From: Xestospongia bergquistia | Lineage: Eukaryota > Porifera > Demospongiae > Haplosclerida > Petrosiidae | DNA length: 64,000 bases | Assembly: GCA_963965975.1 (NCBI GenBank) | Contig: OZ014415.1 | Location: 1,741,001-1,805,000 of the forward strand | Reading direction: 5' to 3' | In this document: positions 37,564-48,164 of the stretch, one piece after another | How the letters are laid out: each line of letters starts with the position of its first letter | Numbering within the stretch: position 1 is the first letter of the stretch | Notes under the pieces: generated by a model | Told to the model about the DNA's origin: nothing | Seen by the model: only the letters and a program-made list of their open reading frames with translations | The model's database searches: none | Position numbers and translations under genes: made by a program

Positions 37564-40500
37564 TCATATACATATATATCCATATTCCATATATATATGT
37601 GAATATGTAGTATATATTAATTCATTGAGATTTAATGTTATAAGCTTTTATTTATTTACCAAATTATGCATCTATATACAAAATATTTTTATAATTAAAT
37701 TTTGGAATAACCCCATCTTACTACTTTATAACATGTCAATTTGATTTATAATATAAAGAAGTAACACATATACCTTCTCTCTTGTAGTACCACCACCTAC
37801 CATACAACCTATACCAGACATGAATGTAACTATTGGTCTAAATGCAACCTTTACTTGTAAAGGTACTGGATTTGGTCTGAACTATACTTGGAAAGTACCA
37901 TTTTCTCTTACTACTAATAATTATATTGTTATTGGTGACAATACTAGTGACTTGACTGTTGTTAATGTGACAAGACATGCCAATGGAGAATATACTTGTT
38001 ATGTCACTGATTTTATTGGACAAGAAGTCAATGTTATAGCTGAACTGATAGTTGTTGGTGAGTTTATAAATTATCGTACATTATATATTAGTATGTGGGT
38101 CTATGAAGTCCGTTAATATGTGTTAATATCATTTGTAACTATTAGTATTGTTAACTATAATAAGTAACTGTTATGAAGTAATTTGTAAGTTTGTTTTATG
38201 TCATTTTAAAAGATAATTAGCAATTGGAATTATATTGAAATTACTTTGAGAATATTGATAATTTGGAAATAAAAACAAATGGGAAATAATTTTATCATTT
38301 TATTGTTAATATCATTTATGTTCTATATGCACAGGTCCACAAATACTTGAGTCTAATAACACTAATTCAATTGTTGTTGAGAATACTGTGAGGTTTTTGA
38401 GATGTGTTGTACAAAACAGACATGATGCACCAGCAAAGTTGAACATAAGATGGATCAATCAAGGAAAAGTTATAAATGTATTAGAACAACCTTCATTTAT
38501 CATTGACACAACAATGGAAGACAATAATAGGATAGTGACGAGCATATTAACATTTAATCCTGTTTATTATAAGATGTTCGATTTACATGCTTTGTATATA
38601 AATCGTTTCCAATGTGAGGCATCCATTGGTAATTATATTTTTGATGCTGTCAGGAACAGAGGTGCTGTATTAACTCTAAACTGTAAGTTAATATTATAGA
38701 ATATAAGTTGGTCATAACAAGTGTCTATAGTGTTTAGATCTACATGTTGGATGCTCATGATATCAATGTTATTTTTTTCCTTTAGTTATTCCCAAATTTC
38801 TAACACAACCACCAAGTACTGTTAGAATCAACCTTACTGATACTGAAGAACTAGAGTGTTCAGGAACTGGACAACCTGATTTCACCATAACATTTTATAG
38901 ACACTTTGATAATGGATCATCAGTAGTTATATATGAAGAAAAAAATGATGTAGCGAAGACAACAATCAACAATGCTAACTATAATGATGCTGGTAATTAC
39001 AGTTGTCAGATGTCTAATTATGTTGGTGCAAATGTGTCAAATTTTATTATTATAATACAAGGTAACCCAGTGACTTTTTTATAAAAGTTTTAAACAATCA
39101 TCTTTAATTTAGATTCACCAGATCAAGTTGATCATACCAATATCAACATCACTGTCATTTCCTTTTTTCAAGTTCTTATCACTTGGTTACCTTCATTTAA
39201 CAACTTTGCTCGTCCTACCACTCAAACATATCATGTGTATTATGAAGACAGGAATACTGGAGTTTTAACAGGCACTAATCAAAACTCTGACACAACTTCT
39301 GTACGCTTAGATCTACCAGTCAACACAAACTATTTACTAAACATAGTCAGTTGTAATATAGTAGGCTGTGGACCAGCATCTCATAATGTGTCATTTACAA
39401 CAGTTACACAAGGTAAGAGCAATACAGGACATAAACTATTTATAGATTATATAAATGCTAATATAGTTATGTTTGTTATACAGTGACTGTTATAGAGTAC
39501 ATCATATTTCTCCTATAGTATATTTTTGTGTGTATGTTCCCTTTATAAGTGTGATATTTAAAATGAGTCATAGATGCTATGTAAATTATCCATTAGTATA
39601 TGAGATGAGTAGATCAGTGTTATAAGTTAAATTTAGTATGTATATTATTGTCATATAATATATATATATGTGTATTGTTAATGGAGTGTAAGGAGTGTAT
39701 GTACTAGATATCAATTTGAATTTAAAACTTGTATATAATCAAACTGGATTAACTATCCAATTTAAAAGAAGGAAACTGTTCATTATGACAAATGGATTCT
39801 ATTTTTCAATTTTGATTACTGTGTCTTTATATTTTAGTAATGGCCAAATTAAGAAATGTCTACATACCTTTTATACTCATCAACTCCTCATCAATCTTCA
39901 TTAGTTGGAAACTTCCCTCTTTGGCGATCGATCCATTTGGTGAAAAACCAACTATTGGAAATTTTGAAGTGTTTTATAGATTCATTGGTGATGTTGTTAC
40001 AAAAACAAAAACAACTAATTCAAATCAGTTTAATATAACTATTAGTGATCTGAAACCGGATACTGAATATGAAGTTATTGTAGGAGTTAAGTACGAAAAT
40101 CCAAATTTCTCTGGAGAAAATGTAACATTTCCAAGTATTAGAACAAGACCACAAAGTAAGTTATTAGTTCAAAGAAACTTTAAATGAATACTATAAGCTA
40201 TTATATACCATAGCTATCACATATGTATTTCAGACATTTTTGTCTTAATTTTCAAAAAATTATTAAATCTCTCTTTACACAGACAATTTCCCTGACAAAA
40301 ATACAGCTATTGATGATAAATCTATAAATGACAAACAAAACCCTCGTGTGTTAGTCACATGGAATAAACTTAAGGAAGAGGATGGTACAGAATATTTGCA
40401 ATCCTATAGTGTTGTTGTTACTATTGAGGTGAGGGGATCAAATAGAAACGCACAAAAGAGACAAATTAATGAAAAAAAGAGAACTTTTGATGTGGATAAA

Positions 40501-43089
40501 ACTAAAAACACATTTCAATATAATGACACTGAACCATTTATGTCATATACATTTCAAGTGAATGCAAAATTGTTGGTAAATGGAGAAGAACGGATAGTAT
40601 CTATTACACAACCTAATACTGTTGTATCAGGAGAAGCAGGTAAACATTTTTCTATATACTAATATAAACGTAATGTATGGACAATTATAAATGTAGTATT
40701 AAAATACTTCTAATATTTTAAAGTATCTACATTAAGGGACTATAAGAATAACATTGATGACTCGTTTTGATTTTCATTTGTAGCTCCTGCTACTCCTCGA
40801 AATCTAAAAGCAACTGAAACCAACTTCACTGTCATTGAATTGAGTTGGGAAAGACCTAGTCCTTCCAATGGAATAATTACCAATTACTCAGTATGTAAAC
40901 AACTATACCACTTTTAACCACACATAGTTAAGCACATACGTGATCAATATAATATATTACACATATTGATTTATTAAGCTACCATTGATATTATTTTACT
41001 ACTACTCCTTTCTAGATATTTTGGGGTATTAGTGGTCAACAACAGAGAGAAATTGTGTTAACTTCTCAAATGTTATCATATCAATTTACTTCACTTATTG
41101 GAGATATGTCATATTCATTCTCACTTAGAGCAGCTACTAATGGAGGAATAGGAGAATATAATAACATAACAGTCACTACTCATGCAGGAGGTAAAAATCA
41201 GTAGAATTAAGGTTATAATAGATTACAACTTGCTTTATGATAATTATGTGTGTACTGAAAATATATTTAATTTTTTGTTATTGTATACGTGTGTCTGGAT
41301 TTATCTGTGTTTAACTTCACATTTTTTATTTAATTTCTTAGTTGCTCCAGTACCAAGACCCAAAATTGTAGCAATTGATGGCAGTACAGATCAATTTAAT
41401 GTTATTATTGGTAATTTTTCAACTGAATATGGACCACTCAGGTGAGATGCTTACACTTCATACTGTTTGGCACACTTCTCACTAAGTTAACATTTTTCAC
41501 TATATATTTGTAATTAAACCATGTTTTCTGGGAAGACCTTTGAGTGACAATTGAAGTTGTAAAGATAATCTGAAACAGCTATCTTTTTTCCTTTTCAGCA
41601 TTTATAAACTGATTGTGGTTACTAACAACAATGAAGGTCCATTTCCTGATACAACTCTATATCCATACTCAGACAACAGATGGAAGTCATTGGGATACTA
41701 TGTTACTGGTGTATTTCATGCTAACAATGATGATATAACATATACTGTAGGCAATAGAGAAAACAAAATATATCTTGGTGTAACTTATTACAACTCTCCA
41801 CTGTCTTCTGATGTCAGTTATTGTGTGATTATTCGCTTGTATTCATCAGCTACTGACCCTGTAAGTTAAAAGTTTGAAATCAAATTATTGAGTTTGAACT
41901 TTGTGGTAAAAATAAGTTAATGTGATATTTTATCATGATTATTAGGAGCAGCCATATGGTGATAGTCCTTTAAGCCAATCATTTGGTAAGTATTCACTCA
42001 GGGATGATGCTCTCTATAAGTTTTCTACATTATAAATTTTAGAAACATAATAACATTTTTTCCTCTAATTTTCTATTTTTAGCTATGCCTTCACTTTTTA
42101 ATACCACTATGCATCATCTTAATACTTCATTTGGTCAGTATAATTCATTATATTTTTATGCGTCTCTATCATTTTATTTAAAGATAGGCTAAAGTTATTT
42201 TGTTATAGTAAAAATTTGAATTGTTGAATTAAGACAAAAGTGTTGAGTACATGTTCACATTCTTTAAAATCAACATTGCAGAGCCTGTCATTGTAGTGTT
42301 TCAAACAAATTATGTATAGATTGTATGGCTTCACATCAAATTGTTAGTAATATAGTTTTATACAGTGATCGTTCATTTTATGATACAGTATAAACACTAT
42401 TTATTTTAGAGTTACTATTGATTATTATTTTACTAATGTGCTTATTCTCTTTCCAGTACTTTCATCTCAATCTGAATCTGAATCTAAATCTGATTTGAAT
42501 AATGGACTGTATTTTATAATTGGAGTAGTAATTACAGCAGTTTTTTGTTTATCTTGCAATATCTTACTTATACTGGTTATCATGATTGTGTGTGTTAAGA
42601 ATTATAAAAAGAACAAATTAAATACTGACCTTAGATCACAGTAAGCTACTAAAAATGTTAATAGTATTTTAAATTTATTATTCCATCCAGGCAAATAAGT
42701 GATATGGACATTGTCATGACAGTTAGTCCAAGTTACGTTGTAGTAGATAAGACAACTAAAATGTTAGTTGTCTATTATCAGTTATCATTAATATACTAAT
42801 ATACTCTATTTATATTTAGTAATGAAGAGCCACTATATGAGACATTAACAAGTGATGAAATACTTCCTCCAAGTTATGAAAAAGTAGTGTAAGTCAACTT
42901 TTAGTAGTTGTCAATATAGTGTAATTAATTAAAATTATATCTTATAGGAATGAAGCCCCATTATATGATATTTTGCCAGATGAAGAATATGACACACTTG
43001 GAGTTAATGATTATGAGTTACCAGTTACTACTGATATACCAGTGACTTCATGTCCAGCTTATGCTACTACAACGTTTACTGACACATAA
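32072..43089 (+). CDS. Receptor B2: IgGFc-type/Calx-beta/Ig/FN3 membrane receptor, 2038 aa
   Basis: Twenty-six exons: 32072-32150, 32199-33602, 33653-33784, 33859-33879, 34069-34269, 34311-34463, 34514-34711, 35586-35873, 36333-36617, 37078-37362, 37788-38057, 38335-38682, 38786-39061, 39113-39412, 39838-40155, 40283-40639, 40784-40890, 41016-41190, 41342-41441, 41599-41860, 41946-41985, 42083-42133, 42457-42640, 42691-42762, 42820-42888 and 42948-43089. The sum, 6117 nt, is in frame. Approximate residues: signal peptide (MIRVIVILMLLNCSCNA), IgGFc-binding-like domain 27-494 (HIIEQIPPSYTWGYNFFVAP is typical), Calx-beta 495-612 and 613-729, six Ig 730-1313, four FN3 1314-1732, a juxtamembrane module 1733-1853 resembling that of receptor phosphatases, membrane helix within 1884-1944, tail to 2038. 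Tail: SYVVV, YETL, PPSYEKV, YDIL, YDTL, YELPV. No enzymatic domain. Role inferred: adhesion or recognition with phosphotyrosine signalling. Confidence 0.87.
35330..37370 (+). repeat. Triplicated Ig exon plus intron in B2
   Basis: Ig exons 35586-35873, 36333-36617 and 37078-37362, with their introns, are tandem copies. Donors are spaced 744 and 745 bp apart, and intron sequence is also shared (the GGTAAGGATATATGATAAAT run after copies 1 and 2). The second and third copies are the most alike, which suggests stepwise, recent unequal crossing-over. B4 has no copy of this Ig type; B1 has one (26594-26878). Confidence 0.9.
37503..37556. repeat. (AT)n microsatellite in a B2 intron
   Basis: About 27 AT units lie in the intron between the third and fourth Ig exons, followed by degenerate AT-rich palindromic sequence. 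Confidence 0.95.
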
Positions 43090-43269
43090 GTGAAGATGGA
43101 CTAACTTAGTTAATGTCATGCATATTTACAGCAATAACTGTAAAATCTTTTAACTGTACTAAAGTAATTGTCATTGTGACTAAATTCTTCACTTTTTTGT
43201 TTAAGTTGTATTTTAGTGAAATTGCCAATAATGGATGGATAGAACAGTGGTTATTAATTTTATTTAATA

Positions 43270-43870
43270 TTTGGTAGGTGTTCCTGACCCATCTACTTCT
43301 AGATATACATCATCTTCTTGGTACTCTTAGCTTCCTCTCAAAATTTCTACAAATTGTATATCCTTTTAAACAAACCTTCTCAGACTCCCTCACTATTCTG
43401 TCCCAAAACATTTTTTCTAAACTCCTTAAACACTGCCCAAGAATCAGTGTGCTTGAAAAGCTCATATTACATTTTATTCTAAGTCTTAACCTTCTCAACC
43501 AAATACACAAGTCTGATATGCCATCACTTATGGATGTTATCAAACTTTCCTAAAATTTAATTATTCATCCGTACTACAATATCAATTAAAGATGATGTCA
43601 CATCCTAAATTCATTCAATGTTACAATATACATTCTTCAACAACACGTCCTCCTATGTTACAAAACTGACATAACATTTCATTATGCTGCAGGTACAACT
43701 CCACAGCTGTGTCATTTCTTAATTGAATGTATTCTACTACAACTAATCAGAGACAAGTGGCTTCTGATGATCTATGATTATGTGATATATATATATAGTA
43801 CTGTCAAAAGATCTACATCATATGCCATGCATACTCAATGATGCACTTTTGGTTCGTGATTTAAATTGCA
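43270..43870 (-). pseudogene. Minus-strand coding relic, copy 2
   Basis: On the minus strand one reads RNDTAVELYLQHNEMLCQFC then GGRVVEE (about 43735-43650), and further on LGQCLRSLEKMFWDRIVRES (about 43440-43385). Stops between these pieces prevent a single frame. It is homologous to copies at 29900, 45820 and 54160. Protein family not recognised. Confidence 0.45.
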
Positions 43871-43896
43871 ATGTGACATTGCATTATTCTCGTCAG

Positions 43897-45052
43897 GAGC
43901 AGCCATATGGAGATAGCCCTTTGAGCCAATCATTTTGTAAGTATAAACTCAACAATGATAATCTATGAGTGTTGAACACAAAAAGTATAATGTTTAAAAA
44001 TTGGCAAAGATTTTTCTCTAGTAATCTAGCTACTTCTTCATTTTCTAAGACCACAACTCATGTCTTTGGACTTCATTCAGTCAATATAATTTATTGTATT
44101 TTTGAGGTATCTTTATCATTTTATTAAAAGATAGGCCAATGTTATTTTGCTATAGTAAAAAACATTGGTTTGTTGAATTAAGACAAAATTGTTAACTATA
44201 ATTATGTTAACAAACACTAACATCAACATTGTGTTTCTTGCAATGAATTACTAGGAGACTGCAAGTAAGGTATACATTGTATGGCCTCAGAGGAATTGTT
44301 AGTAAAATAGTTTTTGATAGTGATAATTCATTTTATAATAAAGTATAATCACTATTTATTTTAGATTTACTATTGGTAATATTTTTCTAATAAGCTATTC
44401 TCTTTCCAGTTCTTTGATCTCAATCTGAATCAAAATCTGATTTGAATAACGGACTGTATCTTGTAATTGGTATAGTAATGACAGCAGTTGTTTGCTTATC
44501 TTGCAATATCTTATTTATACTGATTATCATGATTGTGTGTGTTAAGAATTATAAAAAGAACCTATTAAATACTGAGTTGAAATCACAGTAAGCTATCAAA
44601 AAATTTTAAACTATTTTAAATTTATCATTCTATGTAGACAAAACAATGATGTGGACAATGATATGACAGTCAGTCCAAGTTCTGTTGGAGTAAATAAATT
44701 AACTAAATTGTCAGTTGACTATTATTAGTTATTATTAATTTTATTAATATACTCTGTTTATGTTTAGTTATGAAGAGCCATTTTATGAGACATTAACAAG
44801 TGATGAAATACTTCCTCCAAGTTATGAAAAAGTAGTGTAAGTGACTTTTATTAGTAGTTGTCGTTGATCTTTATATTTATACATACTAGAAATGAAGACC
44901 CATTATACAATATTTTGCAAGATAAAGAATATGATACACTTGCAGTAAATGCAGATTATGAAATACCAGTAGTTACTAGTGATATACCAGTGATTCCATG
45001 TCCAGCTTATGCTACTACAACATTTTCTGAGACAGAAGTGAAGATAGACTAA
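43897..45052 (+). pseudogene. Orphan 3' module of a B receptor (membrane and tail exons only)
   Basis: Five exons with intact splice borders match the end of B2: 43897-43936, 44410-44587 (membrane helix), 44638-44709, 44768-44836 and 44890-45052. Tail motifs are YETL, PPSYEKV and the closely spaced YNIL, YDTL and YEIPV. In the expected phase the membrane exon has a stop at its third codon (TTCTTTGA), and no ectodomain or signal exon lies between it and B2. This looks like the rump of a deleted B gene. An alternative is that the last three exons serve as a spare tail for B2 by alternative splicing that skips 44410-44587. Confidence 0.7.
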
Positions 45053-45800
45053 CTATGTTAATGTCATGTGTAATAAATATAGAAACGTTTAACTGCAATT
45101 AAAGTAGATAATTGTCATTGTGACTAAATTCTTTACCTTTTGGTATAAGTTGTATTTTAGTAAATCTCGCCAATAGTGGATGAAAATTAAACAGTGGCCA
45201 TTACTTAGTGTCTAGTAGGTTTTGGTGTTGTCTTCAACAAATTCAGAATAGTTATAACAATAAACACTTTCCTTTCAAAAGTGTGATTGTCACTGTAAGT
45301 TAGTGTTCACTATTAGAATATTATTTTTAGTGAAACTTGACAATAATGTATGGGGATTAAGTGATGGTCATTATATTTTGACATTTTATGCATAATCCCT
45401 TTTATGTTGATGAAATGGTTATAATCATAATGTATCACTTTCCTTCACAGATTCCTCAGGTTTAACATCAAAGAAAATTATTCAGAATTCTTATGAGTCA
45501 TCACACTTGAATTGAACTTAAGTTATGACTATCTGGTTTAGATTGACCTTGTGGCTTAAAATTGTTAAAATTGGTCAGACAATGCAATGCATTGAATTTT
45601 TATACTGTAATAGTGTACTTGGGTTTTATCCGTACATGGTCGTTTCATGTATAAACCTTGAACCAATTGTCTAACATATATATCTGGTAGGTTTCAGTCT
45701 GTGCTCGATTTGGGTGTCTCTATATCCCTGCAACAAATGGACTTGAGTTAGTGTCTATCTTCTAAATAATAAAATAAATGCTTAGTATTCCTTTCTAAGC
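45053..45800. other. Spacer after the orphan tail module
   Basis: No gene is seen. Two adjacent diverged copies of the B 3' flank lie here (around 45100-45215 and 45285-45385, sharing a TTTTAGTRAAWCTYGMCAATA-type core). This suggests a former second tail module was deleted but its flank remained. Confidence 0.4.
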
Positions 45801-45819
45801 CTTCTTAAGGCTCTTGACC

Positions 45820-46512
45820 ACTCTCCGAGCTCCTGTTCTAATTATAACCATCTTCTTTGACTCTTCCTCTCAAATCTTTACTATTGCTTAAACGTCTATC
45901 TTTCTTAATGTAAGCTTCCTCAAAATTACTCACCAATCTAAGGTCCCAAAACAATTTTTCTAAATGCCTCAAACGCTGTCAAAGATCAATATTCTTGGAA
46001 AATTCACATTACTTTCCATTATACATCTTAACCTTCTCAACCAAATACATAACTTGCCATCTCTTATATACAGACATTAGCAATCTTCCCTAAAAACTTA
46101 ATCACTTACCTGTACTCCAGTATCAATTGCAAAGGATGATGTCTTCATATCACACCTCTCAAATTCCTCAATTAATCTGATGTATTCCTCAATGACAACC
46201 CTTCCTTCCATTTTAAAAGGAGCATAACATTCCTTACGCTGCAAATGAAACTCAGCAGCGTCGTATCATTTCCTAATTCTACTATAAGCAATCAGATACA
46301 AAGTAGTTCCCAATGATCTCTAAAAATGCTACAGTCTCATCAAAAGACCTGTATTTTATGCCATTACCACTTAATGGTGTACTCTTAGGTTCATGATTTA
46401 AATTCCATTGTGACCTGTATTAGTCAACCTGTATTAGTCATTAGTCCTTGTCCACAGCCAGCCACGTCCCACAAGCGAATAACCGGAATTTATTGGCAGA
46501 GGAAGTTGTCAT
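45820..46512 (-). pseudogene. Minus-strand gene or relic, copy 3 (best preserved)
   Basis: Reading the minus strand: an ATG at 46512-46510 opens MTTSSANKFRLFACGTWLAV. After a TGACTAATACAG branch-point/acceptor at about 46415 comes an open piece with GNGIKYRSFDETVAFLEIIG, ending before a GTATCT donor near 46280. After TTTCATTTGCAG comes KECYAPFKMEGRVVIEEYIR followed by LIEEFERCDMKTSSFAIDTG, with a GTAAGT donor near 46108. Further segments (YLVEKVK, LRHLEKLFWDL) follow. Two neighbouring pieces have proper splice borders and a 60-bp intron, but the join of the first exon is unclear and later pieces carry stops. No family was recognised. It may be a decayed gene or a short live one. Confidence 0.4.
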
Positions 46513-46617
46513 CGTCACAAAATAGGAAATAACAAATTTAGTTATTTTTATAGTTATTAAAATTAAATTAGTATGTCAAAAAGCGTCACAGAACTTGCGA
46601 TAACAATTACGAATCGC

Positions 46618-46664
46618 TGACGTAATCGAATAATAAAATATTTATAAGTCATGCAAGACGTCAT
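46618..46664 (-). promoter_or_regulatory. Possible minus-strand promoter: TATA box with CRE-like sites
   Basis: On the minus strand a TATAAATA (46646-46639) lies just downstream of ATGACGTC (46664-46657) and upstream of TTACGTCA (46625-46618). The local sequence (46450-46850) is richer in CpG than anything nearby. The minus-strand copy-3 start codon follows about 110 bp downstream. The other copies also have a TATAAA-type run in this place. Confidence 0.35.
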
Positions 46665-46969
46665 GAGAAAGGGCAAATGTGATTGGTGATCCACCATTCC
46701 TTCTCAGCTGCCAAGAAAATATACTTTTCGCCCGTGGTTACAGCAGGCTGGGCATGAGATTACCTTTCACATATTAACTACGCAACTTTCGTCTATCCTA
46801 CATTTCCTCGCGTCTCTATCTACAAAAGTAGACTCTTTAGAGGAGGCAAAAACTGAGAAAAACAAGAAGGCAAAGGAAACATTATAGATAATAATTAAAC
46901 CCGACTAAGAAGTCATAGGTCAGTTAAGAACTGAACTTACATTGAAATTAATCAGCAAATATATAGCTA

Positions 46970-47815
46970 TTTTCTATCTAATAAGATGTTAAACAGAATC
47001 TCATTGCTTTATTTACATAGACTATACACTGTCATTAGTATTTTTTATTAATGACAATGTATGATGTTTATTAATCTTGTTCTTTATTGTTTATATTATA
47101 AATGAGCATTGATTGATTAGATCAACCCGTCTATTTGCACAGTGATATATACGCTTTTACAGTAAACATTAAGATGATTTGTAATAACATTAGTATATTT
47201 ATTGTCTAATAAATACTTTGTATCATTATATTAACTTGTTCTAACAAGTAAATATCTCCCAATACCACTAAATAAACATGTAAACACACTGTAAAATGGA
47301 TTGGTTGATCTAACAAAGTGATGACTTTATTAATCTATTGTCTAAAAGTGATTGGCTAATTTAACTAATATAGAGTTATACAGATACCATGATCCCAACA
47401 TAAAGTACACATGATATAGATTTGATCTATGGATTTGACTGTTTACAAAATGATAATGTTTTTATTGTCTTAAGAAAATCATAATTAGTTCTAACATTTT
47501 GTAAACAGTTTGCATCATGTAATATGTATTGCCATAAATTGGTTAAATCAAACAAACAGTTTTTACAGTGAGCTATACATTTAGAAATAATGAATAACAA
47601 GAATATTTTTCCTCACATGCTGTCATTACTAAAATATACTAATTGACAGTTATGAAATTAATGATCAGAGCAATGAAATTCTGTTTAACGTCTTATTAGT
47701 TTAATGAAAAAAATGCATCATGTAAGAGCCGTCAATATATAATCCATGATAGCTTAGCTGTGTCATTGTGTATAAGGACTAGCACTATATATGGATTTGA
47801 TAGGACATCCCTAGA
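46970..47815. mobile_element. Inverted-repeat (MITE-like) element upstream of B3
   Basis: The left arm (about 46975-47165) has AGATGTTAAACAGAATCTCA, a TAATGACAATGT core and a GATTAGATCAACC run. The right arm (about 47490-47815) shows the same landmarks in reverse order and orientation (ACATGCTGTCATTA, AAATTCTGTTTAACGTC, GGACATCCCTAGATACTACA). Between them is unrelated AT-rich DNA with further partial arms. It matches the element before B2. No coding capacity. Confidence 0.4.
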
Positions 47816-48164
47816 TACTACATATGTACCATATTTAGAAGTTGTTTGTTAAATACAAACTGTTAAGTTTCATAAGTTAATAATAAGCAGTGTATGTTGT
47901 TAATACTTTTCAATGTATTAGGTAAGGATACAGCTAGCCAAGTGATTGTTAAATAGTTAAAACAAGTAATTTATTTTAGCATTGACTCTGTATACCCTAA
48001 CTACTTATTATAACATTATTATGTTTATAAATAAACATATAATGTAATAAATAACAACAGCATTATATTTAGTAAATGACAGGAAGTCACTACTTATTAG
48101 ACCTCACACCTTTTATTTAAGAAAAAGCACATCTGTTTGTACTTGTATAGTAACTGCAATCATT

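Noticed and set aside
42691-42762. Apparent stop early in the B2 tail exon
   Set aside because: The stop appears only in a wrong frame. With the phase-2 junction the exon reads QQISDMDIVMTVSPSY and is open.
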